DNA of 64,000 bases from WHSO01 sp050485485 (GTDB taxonomy: Bacteria > Pseudomonadota > Alphaproteobacteria > SMXQ01), in assembly GCA_050485485.1 (NCBI GenBank), contig JBJHBM010000010.1:1-64000 (forward strand), read 5' to 3'. Positions 16,285-24,095 of the stretch are shown piece after piece. How positions within the stretch are numbered: the stretch's first letter is position 1; each line of letters opens with the position of its first letter. The notes beneath the pieces were generated by a model. It searched no databases. It saw only the letters and a program-made list of their open reading frames with translations, and was not told the origin of the DNA. The translations under genes were made by a program, and so were the position numbers.

Positions 16285-17073
16285 CTAATGCATCGAGCGA
16301 CCGCCATCCACATTGATGCACTGGCCGGTGATGTAGTTGGAGGCGTCCGATAGCAGGAACATCACCGCCCCCACGAGGTCGTCCGGCACCTGGTCGCGCC
16401 CGAAGCACTTGTCCTGGTTCTGGCGCTGGGTCATGTGCTCGTTGGTGGAGGTGGCCACCTGGGTCTCGGACAGCGTGAAGCCGGGCGAGACCGAGTTCAC
16501 GCAGATGTTGTCCTCTCCTACCTCGCGCGCGAGCGCGCGCGTCATCACCAGCACCGCGCCCTTGGAGGCCGAATAGTGCAGCCGCCACTTTCCGCCTTCC
16601 CACACGCGCGACGACGCGATGTTCACGATCTTCCCGCCGCCCTGCTTCTTCATGTAGGGATACACCGCGAGCGCGCACAGGAACGGCCCCTTGGTGTTGA
16701 CCTGCATCACGCGGTCCCACTCCTCAGCCGGGATCTCGTGCCACGGCTTGCGGCCCAGCACCGCCATGAGGGAGGCGTTATTGACGAGCCCGTCGATGCG
16801 GCCCCACTTGTCCGCGGTGGCCTTGGCAAGCTCCTCGGTCATCTTCTGGTCGGCGACGTCAGTGGTCTTGGCGAAGGCCGCGAGGCCGCGGTCGGTCAGA
16901 TCTTTCGCGAGCTTGCGGTTGGCCTCGTCCACGATGTCCGCGATCACCACCTTGGCACCGGCTTCCGCGAGCCGGGTGGAATAGACCTTTCCGATGCCGG
17001 TCGCCCCGCCGGTGACGATGACGACGCGGTCGGTGAGGTCGAGGCTGGGGCGGGTCGGCGAAATCGTGGCCAT
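16285..17073 (-). CDS. Short-chain dehydrogenase/reductase (SDR), classical type
   Basis: 262 residues with the cofactor motif TGGATGIG near residue 21, VNNAS near 96 and the catalytic set Ser (NIASSRVW) and Tyr-x-x-x-Lys (YSASK) near 142 and 156. It should oxidise or reduce an alcohol or ketone with NAD(P). The C-terminal GQCINVDGGRSMH is the usual SDR ending. It is encoded on the minus strand between a class II aldolase-like gene and a TauD/TfdA dioxygenase, downstream of a MarR regulator, so it probably takes part in the same catabolic route. The ATG at 17073 has AAGGGAGCAACAC upstream. Substrate unknown. Confidence 0.9.
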   Translation of the reverse strand: MATISPTRPSLDLTDRVVIVTGGATGIGKVYSTRLAEAGAKVVIADIVDEANRKLAKDLTDRGLAAFAKTTDVADQKMTEELAKATADKWGRIDGLVNNASLMAVLGRKPWHEIPAEEWDRVMQVNTKGPFLCALAVYPYMKKQGGGKIVNIASSRVWEGGKWRLHYSASKGAVLVMTRALAREVGEDNICVNSVSPGFTLSETQVATSTNEHMTQRQNQDKCFGRDQVPDDLVGAVMFLLSDASNYITGQCINVDGGRSMH

Positions 17074-17203
17074 GTGCGTGTTGCTCCCTTTTATGGATCG
17101 TTGGCGAAAGACCCCGCGAACGGCGGGTCAGGATTGGCGCAGACAGTCCTCGTCCGTGAGGCGCAGGTGGCGCCGGCACCCCGCGGCGCGGCGCCACCGA
17201 GGC

Positions 17204-17995
17204 TCATGCGGTCGCGTTGCGGTCCACCGAATCCCACAGGTGCTCGTTCCACTCCTGCGGCAAGGTACCGTCGTCCAACCCCATGCCGACGTAGTGGCTC
17301 CACAGCTTGTAGCAGTGCTGGGCACGGTTGTTGTTGACGGTCTGGATCAGCGCGATCTCCTCGCGCGTCAGCGGCTTCACCTTGCCGATGGTGGCGGCCT
17401 GGTAGTAAGCCTTAGCGTTCTCCTCGAAATGCACCGAATCGACCAGCAGCGCGGGTAGGCTCTCGGCCACCAGAACGCCGCCGTGGGCACGCATCAGCGC
17501 GCCGTTGTGCTGTCCCAGCGTCGCCGCCAGTTCGCGGCCCTGCTTCGACGACATGATGTGGCTGGGGTCCGCATGGGTCGGGATGCCGGAGGCCCAGCGC
17601 TGGGCGTGGCTCTTCATCAGCGCGAGTTCGACACCTTCCAGCATGGTGAACATGGCCGCGAGCTCCGAATGGGTGTGCACCACACAGTCGATGTCGCGGC
17701 GCGCGCGCAGCACCTCCGAATGGATGAACACCTCGCGCGGAGGACGGTAGCCCGGCGGCCCCTCCAGCACCTTGCAGTCGAGGTCGCAGATCACCAGCCC
17801 TTCCGGCATGATGCCGGCGCGGCTGTCGTTGATCGACTGGATCATGAACGCCTCTCGGCCCGGAATGCGGACGCTGGCATGGCCCGAATAGGTGAGGATG
17901 CCCTCCTTGTGGAGGAGCCGGGTGAGTGCCGCGAGCTGGATGCGCAGCCCCGTGATCGAAGCGTCGAGATTGGAGCCCGCGGTCGCGGTCGCCAT
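17204..17995 (-). CDS. Class II aldolase/adducin-domain protein
   Basis: 263 residues. The zinc-binding H-x-H of class II aldolases is in VVHTHSELAAMF near residue 107, with the upstream catalytic Glu region near PREVFIHSEVLRARRDID and a later His in MRAHGGVLVAE near 182. Family members include L-fuculose-phosphate aldolase, ribulose-5-phosphate epimerase and several decarboxylases of hydroxyaromatic acids; this one is longer at the C-terminus, where LWSHYVGMGLDDG is found. The start at 17995 follows AGGGAGAAACGAC, a good ribosome binding site. It lies 56 bp downstream of marR and 130 bp upstream of the SDR gene on the same strand. A decarboxylase or aldolase in the catabolic block is inferred. 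Confidence 0.85.
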   Translation of the reverse strand: MATATAGSNLDASITGLRIQLAALTRLLHKEGILTYSGHASVRIPGREAFMIQSINDSRAGIMPEGLVICDLDCKVLEGPPGYRPPREVFIHSEVLRARRDIDCVVHTHSELAAMFTMLEGVELALMKSHAQRWASGIPTHADPSHIMSSKQGRELAATLGQHNGALMRAHGGVLVAESLPALLVDSVHFEENAKAYYQAATIGKVKPLTREEIALIQTVNNNRAQHCYKLWSHYVGMGLDDGTLPQEWNEHLWDSVDRNATA

Positions 17996-18051
17996 GTCGT
18001 TTCTCCCTGTGATGATCGTATCGTCCTGGTGGTGGCGTATTGGTCTCGCGC

Positions 18052-18579
18052 CTAGGGCGCCAGCCCCTCGAGGTTGCGCTTCATGGCGTTGAGGGTGCGG
18101 CGGAGCGCGTCCACGTCCGTCTCCGCCACGCCCGCCACGGCGCGGATATTGACATCGATCGCGTGCGGCAGCAGCACGTTGCGCAGCGCACGCCCCTTCT
18201 CCGTAAGATAAATGTTCACCTTGCGCTTGTCTTCGGCGTTGCGCATACGCCGGACATAGCCGCGCCGTTCCATGCCGTTGAGCGCCGTCACCGTGGTCGG
18301 CTCCATCATGCCGACGCGCTGGCTCAGCTCGCGCTGGGTGAGCCCGTCCTCCTCCCACAGCACACGCAGGAAGTACCATTGTCCGATCGTCACGCCTTGG
18401 GGCGAGATGCGCGCCTGCAGGACCTTGGTGAACACGCGGTAGGTGTCGCGCAGGAGGTAGCCGAGCGATGTCTCGGAACTGAACTCGACGTTCTTGCCCT
18501 GCGCGGCGTCGGCGAGCGCCGCCTGCGCCTCGGGCACGAGCTCGATGCTGTCGGTCATGGCGGTGATATCCCCATCCAT
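18052..18579 (-). CDS. MarR-family transcriptional regulator
   Basis: 175 residues with the winged-helix pattern of MarR proteins: ITIGQWYFLRVLWEEDGLTQRELSQRVGMMEPTTVTALNGMERRGYV spans about 64-111 and DKRKVNIYLTEKGRAL about 118-133. MarR regulators bind palindromic operators and usually release DNA on binding small aromatic or carboxylate ligands. It heads a minus-strand run with the class II aldolase-like, SDR and dioxygenase genes, so it likely senses their substrate. A later in-frame start at MTDSIEL is possible. The divergent intergenic region to queG contains two CATTAG direct repeats 31 bp apart and a near-palindrome around GAATTC that are candidate operator sites. Confidence 0.9.
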   Translation of the reverse strand: MDGDITAMTDSIELVPEAQAALADAAQGKNVEFSSETSLGYLLRDTYRVFTKVLQARISPQGVTIGQWYFLRVLWEEDGLTQRELSQRVGMMEPTTVTALNGMERRGYVRRMRNAEDKRKVNIYLTEKGRALRNVLLPHAIDVNIRAVAGVAETDVDALRRTLNAMKRNLEGLAP

Positions 18580-18604
18580 CGGTGCTGGCGCCCCGTCCCT
18601 TAGA

Positions 18605-18650
18605 CCATTAGTTTGCGAACCATTTTAAGGTCAAATCATTAGAATTCCAA
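18605..18650 (-). promoter_or_regulatory. Candidate marR promoter and operator region
   Basis: Read on the minus strand, TTGACC (18629-18634) and TAATGG (18605-18610) are separated by 18 bp and could be the -35 and -10 of the marR promoter. CATTAG occurs as direct repeats at 18606-18611 and 18637-18642, 31 bp apart (about three helical turns). TTAGAATTCCAA at 18639-18650 is palindromic at 10 of 12 positions. The region is distinctly AT-rich against its surroundings. Confidence 0.4.
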
Positions 18651-18734
18651 CCGTTCGCAGTCGCTCAAGGGCGATCCGTAGTGTGGTGCCGCCTTCGCTT
18701 GCACCCGGTGGGAGAGCCGCTAAGTTACGGGCAA

Positions 18735-18749
18735 GGCCGCTTTGCGGCC
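18735..18749. other. Short perfect hairpin in the queG leader
   Basis: GGCCGC (18735-18740) and GCGGCC (18744-18749) flank a TTT loop, 25 bases before the queG start. It has no T tract. It could stabilise the 5' end of the transcript; no preQ1 riboswitch features are recognisable. Confidence 0.35.
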
Positions 18750-18773
18750 CTTCGGTATCGTAGGGAGTACGCC

Positions 18774-19925
18774 TTGGACGGGGTGAAGGAAACCATCCGC
18801 GCACGGGCCCGGGCCCTCGGCTTCGAGGCCGTGGGCTTCGCGCAGGCGGCCGCGGTCCCCGACCGCGCGGAAGCGCTCACGGTCTATCTCGGTGCCGGCC
18901 ATCATGGCGACATGGACTGGATGGCGCGGCGCGTGCCCGAACGCGCACATCCCAACGGGTTGTGGCCGGACGCCCGGAGCGTGATCGCGCTCGGCCTCAA
19001 CTACGGCCCGCCCGGCGACCCGTTGGCGCTGATCGGACGGCGCGAGCGCGGCGTGATCGCGGCTTACGCGCGCGGTCGCGACTACCATGACGTGATGAAG
19101 ACACGCCTCAAGCAGCTCGCGCGCGCCATCGCCGAGGAGTTCGGCGCCGACGTCAAGGTGTTCGTGGACACGGCGCCAGTAATGGAGAAACCGATCGCCG
19201 AGGCGGCCGGGATCGGCTGGCAGGGCAAGCACACCAACCTGGTATCGCGCCGGCACGGATCTTGGCTGTTCCTGGGCGAGATATTCACCACCCTCGATAT
19301 CGCGCCCGATGCGCCCGAGAGCGATCATTGCGGTAATTGCCGCGCCTGCCTCGACGCCTGCCCCACCGACGCCTTCCCCGCTCCCGGCCGGCTGGATGCG
19401 CGACGCTGCATCTCCTACCTCACCATCGAGCACAAGGGCCACATCCCGGAAACATTCCGCGCGCCCATGGGCAACCGCATCTACGGCTGCGACGACTGCC
19501 TCGCCGCCTGCCCGTGGAACAAATACGCCGCCATGACGCGCGAATACGCCTTCCTGCCCCGGATCGAGCTGACCGCGCCGAAACTCGCGGACCTCGCCAT
19601 GCTGGACGACGCCGGCTTCCGCCGGGTGTTCTCGGGCTCCCCCATCAAGCGCATCGGGCGCGACCGCTTCATCCGCAACGTACTGATCGCAATCGGCAAC
19701 TCGGGAGATCCGGCGCTCGCGCCCCGGGCCGAGGCGCTACTCGACGACGCCGCGCCCCTGGTCCGCGCGATGGCGGTATGGGCGCTCGCCCGATTACTGC
19801 CTGCGGCATCCTTCGCCACGTTCGCCGCACACCGCCGCGCGGGAGAGGCCGACCCGGCCGTCGCCGCCGAATGGGACGCAGCGATGCGGGTCGCCGAAGA
19901 CCGGCCCCGCCGGGCGACGCGATGA
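18774..19925 (+). CDS. queG: Epoxyqueuosine reductase QueG
   Basis: 383 residues. QueG is a cobalamin and Fe-S enzyme that carries out the last step of queuosine synthesis, reducing epoxyqueuosine to queuosine in tRNA. Two 4Fe-4S cluster motifs are clear: CGNCRACLDACPTDAF near 192-207 and CDDCLAACPWN near 241-251, and the cobalamin-domain stretch DTAPVMEKPIAEAAGIGWQGKHTN lies near 138-161. The start is assigned to a TTG at 18774, with TAGGGAG six bases upstream; the longer frame from 18681 adds a non-family lead. A C-terminal HEAT-like extension follows the second cluster, as in other QueG proteins. The stop overlaps the queA start by ATGA. Confidence 0.93.
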   Translation: MDGVKETIRARARALGFEAVGFAQAAAVPDRAEALTVYLGAGHHGDMDWMARRVPERAHPNGLWPDARSVIALGLNYGPPGDPLALIGRRERGVIAAYARGRDYHDVMKTRLKQLARAIAEEFGADVKVFVDTAPVMEKPIAEAAGIGWQGKHTNLVSRRHGSWLFLGEIFTTLDIAPDAPESDHCGNCRACLDACPTDAFPAPGRLDARRCISYLTIEHKGHIPETFRAPMGNRIYGCDDCLAACPWNKYAAMTREYAFLPRIELTAPKLADLAMLDDAGFRRVFSGSPIKRIGRDRFIRNVLIAIGNSGDPALAPRAEALLDDAAPLVRAMAVWALARLLPAASFATFAAHRRAGEADPAVAAEWDAAMRVAEDRPRRATR

Positions 19926-21010
19926 AGGTTTCGGACTTCGATTTCGATCTACCGCGCGAGCTGATCGCGCTCCGACCGATAGAGCCGCGCGAACAGGCGC
20001 GCCTTCTTGAGGTACGCCAGGACGGACAACCCGGCGAAGGCCTCGGCGACCGCCACGTCTTCGACCTGCCCGACCTGCTCGCGCCCGGCGACGTACTGGT
20101 GGTCAACGACACCCGCGTGGTGCCGGCGCGGCTCGTGGGACGGCGTGGCGAGGCCAGGATCGAAATCACGCTCCACAAGCCGGTGTCTCCCACCCGCTGG
20201 CATGCCTTCGCCAAAGGCGCGCGACGCCTGCGGCCGGGCGACGCGATCACCTTCGCGCCCAGAATCGGGGCCGAGGTGGCGGAAAAACGCGAGGGCGGCG
20301 AGGTGATCCTCGACTTCGCCCTGCCCGAAGCCGAGGTGCTGAGGGCTCTGGAGACGGTCGGCAGCGCGCCGCTGCCGCCCTATATCGCGCGCGCGGAAGG
20401 CCCCGACGCGCGCGACCGCGCCGACTACCAGACGATCTTCGCTGCACGGCCCGGCGCCGTCGCCGCGCCCACCGCGGGGTTCCACTTCACCGAGGCGCTG
20501 ATGCGCCGCATCCTCGCGCGCGGCGTCAAGCGCGCCACCGTAACGCTCCACGTCGGCGCCGGCACCTTCCTGCCGGTCAAGGCCGAGGAGGTTTCCGCCC
20601 ACAAGATGCACGCCGAATGGGGTGAGGTGGACCCCCTGACCGCCGAGTTCATCAACGCGGCGCGCGCCGAGGGTGGCCGCGTGGTCGCAGTCGGCACCAC
20701 GGCGCTGCGCATCCTCGAGACTGCGGCCGGTATCGACGGCAGGCTCAGGCCGTTCTCGGGCGACACCGAGATCTTCATCACGCCGGGCTACCGTTTCCGC
20801 GCGGTGGACCTGCTGGTCACCAACTTCCACCTACCGCGCTCCACCCTGTTCATGCTGGTCTCCGCCTTCGCCGGCCTCGCGCACATGAAGGCCGCCTACG
20901 AGCACGCCAAGCGCGTGCCCTACCGCTTCTACTCCTACGGCGACGCCTGCCTGCTGCACCCCGCCCCCGGGGCGCGCATCGCCGCCCACGACGGGACCGG
21001 CGCCGCATGA
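19922..21010 (+). CDS. queA: S-adenosylmethionine:tRNA ribosyltransferase-isomerase QueA
   Basis: 362 residues beginning MKVSDFDFDLPRELIALRP, a textbook QueA N-terminus. QueA transfers and rearranges the ribosyl group of SAM onto preQ1 in tRNA, giving epoxyqueuosine, the QueG substrate. Conserved segments are VVNDTRVVPARL near 60, PPYI near 147, AAPTAGFHFTEAL near 182, and NFHLPRSTLFMLVSAFAG near 303-320. It overlaps queG by four bases upstream and tgt by four bases downstream, so queG-queA-tgt is one translationally coupled unit. The ATG was chosen over a long upstream open frame because it sits at the overlap and matches the family length. Confidence 0.95.
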   Translation: MKVSDFDFDLPRELIALRPIEPREQARLLEVRQDGQPGEGLGDRHVFDLPDLLAPGDVLVVNDTRVVPARLVGRRGEARIEITLHKPVSPTRWHAFAKGARRLRPGDAITFAPRIGAEVAEKREGGEVILDFALPEAEVLRALETVGSAPLPPYIARAEGPDARDRADYQTIFAARPGAVAAPTAGFHFTEALMRRILARGVKRATVTLHVGAGTFLPVKAEEVSAHKMHAEWGEVDPLTAEFINAARAEGGRVVAVGTTALRILETAAGIDGRLRPFSGDTEIFITPGYRFRAVDLLVTNFHLPRSTLFMLVSAFAGLAHMKAAYEHAKRVPYRFYSYGDACLLHPAPGARIAAHDGTGAA

Positions 21011-22140
21011 GCGGGCCGACGTTCTGCCATACGCTGCTCGCGACATCGGGCGCGGCGCGGCGCGGACGCCTTGCCACTGCCCACGGCACCGTGGAGACGC
21101 CAGCCTTCATGCCGGTGGGCACGCGCGCGACCGTCAAGGCGATGACGCCCGACGCGGTGCGCGCGACCGGGGCCGAGATCATCCTCGCCAACACCTATCA
21201 CCTGATGCTGCGCCCCGGCGCCGAGGCCATCGAGCGGCTCGGGGGACTGCACCGTTTCATGGGCTGGCCCGGGCCGATCCTCACCGATTCGGGCGGCTTC
21301 CAGGTGATGAGCCTGTCGGAGCTGCGCAAGATCACGGCGACCGGCGTCACCTTCCGCTCCCACCTCGACGGCACCATCCACGAACTCACGCCCGCGCGCG
21401 CGATGGACATCCAGCGGCGGCTCGACGCCGACGTGACGATGGTGCTCGACGAATGCACGCCGTTCCCGGTGAGCGAGGATCAGGCGGCGGTATCTATGCG
21501 GCTCTCCATGACCTGGGCGCGCGAATGCCGCGAAGTCTTCGTCGCGCGTCCCGGCTACGGCCTGTTCGGCATCGTGCAGGGCAGCGTGTACGCAGAGCTG
21601 CGCGAGGAATCGGCCAAGGCGCTCGCCGCCATCGGCTTCGACGGCTACGCCATCGGCGGGCTCGCGGTGGGCGAGGGCCAAGCGGCAATGCTCGAGGTGC
21701 TGGGGGGGACCCTGCCGCACCTGCCGGTCGACCGGCCGCGCTACCTGATGGGGGTCGGCACGCCGCTCGACCTGGTGCGCTCGGTCGCGCGCGGCATCGA
21801 CATGTTCGACTGCGTGATGCCGACGCGCTCGGGCCGCACTGCCAAGGGCTTCACCCGCCGGGGCGAGGTCAATTTGCGCAACGCGCGCCACGCGCTCGAC
21901 CCCCGCCCGCTCGACGTGGCCTGCGGCTGCACCGCCTGCACGCGCTTCTCGCGCGCCTACCTGCACCACCTGTTCAAGGCCGAGGAGATGCTGGCAGGCA
22001 TGCTGCTGACCGAACACAACGTGCGGTTCTACCAGGATCTGATGGCGGGCCTGCGCGCGGCGATCGCGGAGGACCGCTTCGCCGAGGCGGCGGCGCGCTG
22101 GGAGGCCGACCTCGTCCGCGGCGATATCGAACCCCTCTAG
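21007..22140 (+). CDS. tgt: Queuine/preQ1 tRNA-guanine transglycosylase
   Basis: 377 residues. Bacterial Tgt swaps guanine-34 for preQ1 in tRNAs with GUN anticodons. The substrate-binding ILTDSGGFQVMSL is near residues 90-104, with the first catalytic Asp in it; MVLDECTPFP follows near 143, and DCVMPTRSGRTAKGF (nucleophile Asp) near 273. The zinc site is CGCTACTRFSRAYLHHL near 309-325, with three Cys and a His. The start overlaps the queA stop. The gene ends 49 bp before queF, so queF may share the transcript. The very strong resemblance to the family and complete motifs make the call firm. Confidence 0.96.
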   Translation: MSGPTFCHTLLATSGAARRGRLATAHGTVETPAFMPVGTRATVKAMTPDAVRATGAEIILANTYHLMLRPGAEAIERLGGLHRFMGWPGPILTDSGGFQVMSLSELRKITATGVTFRSHLDGTIHELTPARAMDIQRRLDADVTMVLDECTPFPVSEDQAAVSMRLSMTWARECREVFVARPGYGLFGIVQGSVYAELREESAKALAAIGFDGYAIGGLAVGEGQAAMLEVLGGTLPHLPVDRPRYLMGVGTPLDLVRSVARGIDMFDCVMPTRSGRTAKGFTRRGEVNLRNARHALDPRPLDVACGCTACTRFSRAYLHHLFKAEEMLAGMLLTEHNVRFYQDLMAGLRAAIAEDRFAEAAARWEADLVRGDIEPL

Positions 22141-22188
22141 GCCCGGCCCGCGTGGACAAGCCGGGCCGCACCGCCCTATGATCCGCCC

Positions 22189-22656
22189 ATGATCGAAACT
22201 CCCAAGGACAGCGGCCTCACCCAGCTCGGGCACGAGGCGCCGGTGCCGCGGAGCCCCGAGGCGGCGCGGCTCGAGACCTTCGCCAACCCGCACGCGGGCA
22301 CCGACTACCTGGTGCGCTTCGCCTGCCCGGAGTTCACCTGCCTGTGCCCGATCACGGGCCAGCCCGACTTCGCCCATTTCGTGATCGACTACGTGCCGGC
22401 GCGGCTGTGCGTCGAAAGCAAGTCGCTCAAGCTGTTCCTGGCGTCGTGGCGCAACACCGGCGCGTTCCACGAGGCGACCACCCTCGCGATCGCGAAGCGC
22501 CTGGAGGACGCCACGGCGCCCCGGTGGCTGCGCGTGTCGGGCTTCTGGTATCCGCGCGGCGGCATCCCCATCGACGTGTTCTACCAGTCGGGCGAACCGC
22601 CTTCCGGCGTCCACGTCCCCGACGCGGGTGTCGCCCCCTACCGCGGGCGCGGCTGA
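22189..22656 (+). CDS. queF: NADPH-dependent 7-cyano-7-deazaguanine (preQ0) reductase QueF, short type
   Basis: 155 residues, the single-domain (YkvM-like, type I) form of QueF rather than the longer two-domain type. It reduces the nitrile of preQ0 to the amine of preQ1 with NADPH. The catalytic Cys is in EFTCLCPITGQPDFAHF (second Cys, near residue 48) with Asp of QPD about seven residues later, and the NADPH-binding ESKSLK motif follows near 73. This step links queC, encoded on the opposite strand nearby, to tgt just upstream. The ATG follows GCCC without a strong ribosome binding site, consistent with reliance on upstream translation. Confidence 0.95.
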   Translation: MIETPKDSGLTQLGHEAPVPRSPEAARLETFANPHAGTDYLVRFACPEFTCLCPITGQPDFAHFVIDYVPARLCVESKSLKLFLASWRNTGAFHEATTLAIAKRLEDATAPRWLRVSGFWYPRGGIPIDVFYQSGEPPSGVHVPDAGVAPYRGRG

Positions 22657-22680
22657 CGAGAGAAGAAGGAGGAGACATAC

Positions 22681-22932
22681 ATGTACGAGATGCACGGCAT
22701 GGTCGGATTCATGTCCGGCCCGGCGCTGCTGGGATGGCTGGTGGTGGTCCTGCCTTTCGCCATCGGCGCCTACATGGTGGCCGGGCGCATGGGACGCACC
22801 CCGTGGGCCTGGGCAATCCTCGCGCTCATCCCCGTCGTCAACTTCTTCTTCTACATCTACGCGTTCTTCGCGGTGCTGCTCTACGTGCTGGACCGGCTCA
22901 ACCAGTCCGCACCGCCGCCGCCGGGGGCGTAA
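22681..22932 (+). CDS. Small two-helix membrane protein, function unknown
   Basis: 83 residues with two predicted membrane helices (about 13-35 and 43-70) separated by a short basic loop GRMGRTP, and a proline-rich tail (SAPPPPG). The start has an excellent ribosome binding site (AAGGAGGAG) nine bases before the ATG. It lies 24 bp after queF on the same strand and ends just before a strong hairpin terminator, so it is the last gene of the que plus-strand unit. I do not recognise the family. A role in deazapurine uptake or membrane stress cannot be argued from sequence. Confidence 0.7.
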   Translation: MYEMHGMVGFMSGPALLGWLVVVLPFAIGAYMVAGRMGRTPWAWAILALIPVVNFFFYIYAFFAVLLYVLDRLNQSAPPPPGA

Positions 22933-22946
22933 AATGGTTCACAATT

Positions 22947-22985
22947 CTCGTCATGCTCACCGAAGGGCGAGCATGACGAGTTTTT
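22947..22985 (+). terminator. Strong Rho-independent terminator of the queG-queA-tgt-queF unit
   Basis: CTCGTCATGCTC (22947-22958) pairs perfectly over 12 bp with GAGCATGACGAG (22969-22980), followed at once by TTTTT (22981-22985). It is the first element of a larger palindrome cluster that continues to about 23037. Confidence 0.85.
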
Positions 22986-23037
22986 GGTTGCAGGTATCAG
23001 AAAAACTCGTGGATGGTCGTCCCAGGCACGACCACGA
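22947..23037. repeat. Cluster of three overlapping palindromes between convergent que operons (REP/BIME-like)
   Basis: Palindrome A is the 12-bp hairpin at 22947-22980. Palindrome B is ACGAGTTTTT (22976-22985) with AAAAACTCGT (23001-23010), a perfect 10-bp inverted repeat that shares its left arm with A. Palindrome C is TGGTCGT (23014-23020) with ACGACCA (23028-23034), extended by imperfect flanking pairs. Pairing of A excludes full pairing of B. Such arrays resemble the repetitive extragenic palindromes of alphaproteobacteria and could also serve as a bidirectional terminator. Only one copy is in this window. Confidence 0.6.
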
Positions 23038-23085
23038 CGCAATCAGTGAACGAAGCCCGCTAACGAACGCCCTGTCTCAGGAAAC

Positions 23086-23448
23086 CTACTCGTCCTCGCC
23101 GGAATAGGCGCAGCCGGCGGTGCAGGTCTCGAACAGGACGACCTTGGAGAGGCCGGGCAGCTTCGGCTTGAGCCCGCGCCAGATCCAGCGCGCGATCACC
23201 TCGCTCGTGGGATTTTCCAGCCCCTTGATCTCGTTTAGGTAATGGTGGTCGAGCCGGTCGTAAATCGGCGCGAACGCCGTCTTCACGTCGGCGAAATCCA
23301 TCACCCAGTCCTCCGGTCCAACGAGCGGCCCACTGACATGCAGCTCCACGGTGAAGGAATGGCCGTGAAGCCGCGTGCACTTATGCTCGGGCGGCAGGTT
23401 GGGCAGTCGGTGGGCCGCCTCGAAGGTGAACCGCTTGAAGATGTCCAT
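23086..23448 (-). CDS. queD: 6-carboxy-5,6,7,8-tetrahydropterin synthase QueD
   Basis: 120 residues, the normal QueD length. It converts 7,8-dihydroneopterin triphosphate (from FolE) to 6-carboxytetrahydropterin. Zinc ligands are the His of FEAAHRLP and the pair in LHGHSF; the catalytic Cys lies in HKCTRLHGHS near residue 26; LDHHYLN near 70 and the PTSE segment near 83 complete the active site. The start giving MDIFKRFTFEAAH was chosen; upstream in-frame sequence has no family match. It is the last gene of the minus-strand queC-queE-queD unit, 8 bp after queE. Confidence 0.95.
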   Translation of the reverse strand: MDIFKRFTFEAAHRLPNLPPEHKCTRLHGHSFTVELHVSGPLVGPEDWVMDFADVKTAFAPIYDRLDHHYLNEIKGLENPTSEVIARWIWRGLKPKLPGLSKVVLFETCTAGCAYSGEDE

Positions 23449-23456
23449 GAATAATT

Positions 23457-24095
23457 CTACCGCAGGCCGAGATATTTGTGGGTCTGGACGCTGAGCCGCC
23501 AGCGCGGATGCGCGAGGCAATAGGCGATGGCCGCGCGTGTATTGGCTTCCCGCTCCGGCCCGTCCATGGGCTGGAGGAAGAAATGATCGAAGGGAAGGTC
23601 GCGGAAGCGTTCAGGCGCCGCCCCTTCCTGCGGATAGACGAGCTTGAGCTCGTGACCCCCGGTCTGCACGAGAGGCGCGCCCGCCTTGGGACTCACGCAG
23701 ATCCAGTCGATTCCGGCGGGCGCCGGCAGGGTGCCGTTGGTCTCTATGGCGACCTCGAGCCCTTGGGCATGGAAGGCGTCGATCAGTGCGCGGTCGAGCT
23801 GCAGCAGGGGCTCGCCGCCAGTGCAGACCACGAACGGGCGGCCTCCTCCACATTCCGCGTCCCAGCAGGCGCGCACCGCCGCGGCGAGATCGTCCGCGCG
23901 CGCGAACTTGCCGCCGCCGGGCCCGTCGGTGCCGACGAAATCGGTATCGCAGAAACGGCACTGGGTGGTCGCGCGGTCGCGCTCCAGCCCCGACCACAGA
24001 TTACAGCCGGCAAAACGGCAGAACACCGCGGCACGCCCAGTGTTGGCGCCTTCGCCTTGCAACGTCGCGTAAATCTCCTTGACCGCATAGGTCAT
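23457..24095 (-). CDS. queE: 7-carboxy-7-deazaguanine synthase QueE (radical SAM)
   Basis: 212 residues. QueE rearranges 6-carboxytetrahydropterin to 7-carboxy-7-deazaguanine with SAM and a 4Fe-4S cluster. The cluster motif is the QueE variant C-x14-C-x2-C, seen as CNLW...CRFCDTDF at about residues 29-47, not the common CX3CX2C. The YAVKEIYATLQGEGANTG N-terminus, VCTGGEPLLQ near 87 and IETNGTLP near 113 are also diagnostic. The ATG at 24095 overlaps the queC stop by ATGA, so the two are translationally coupled. The upstream in-frame extension from 24188 is antisense to nothing useful and is rejected as a start. Confidence 0.95.
   Translation of the reverse strand: MTYAVKEIYATLQGEGANTGRAAVFCRFAGCNLWSGLERDRATTQCRFCDTDFVGTDGPGGGKFARADDLAAAVRACWDAECGGGRPFVVCTGGEPLLQLDRALIDAFHAQGLEVAIETNGTLPAPAGIDWICVSPKAGAPLVQTGGHELKLVYPQEGAAPERFRDLPFDHFFLQPMDGPEREANTRAAIAYCLAHPRWRLSVQTHKYLGLR

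Noticed and set aside
22141..22188. Possible preQ1 riboswitch before queF
   Set aside because: The 48-bp gap is GC-rich, with only a short CGGCCCG..CGGGCCG pairing and no A-rich tail typical of preQ1-I aptamers.
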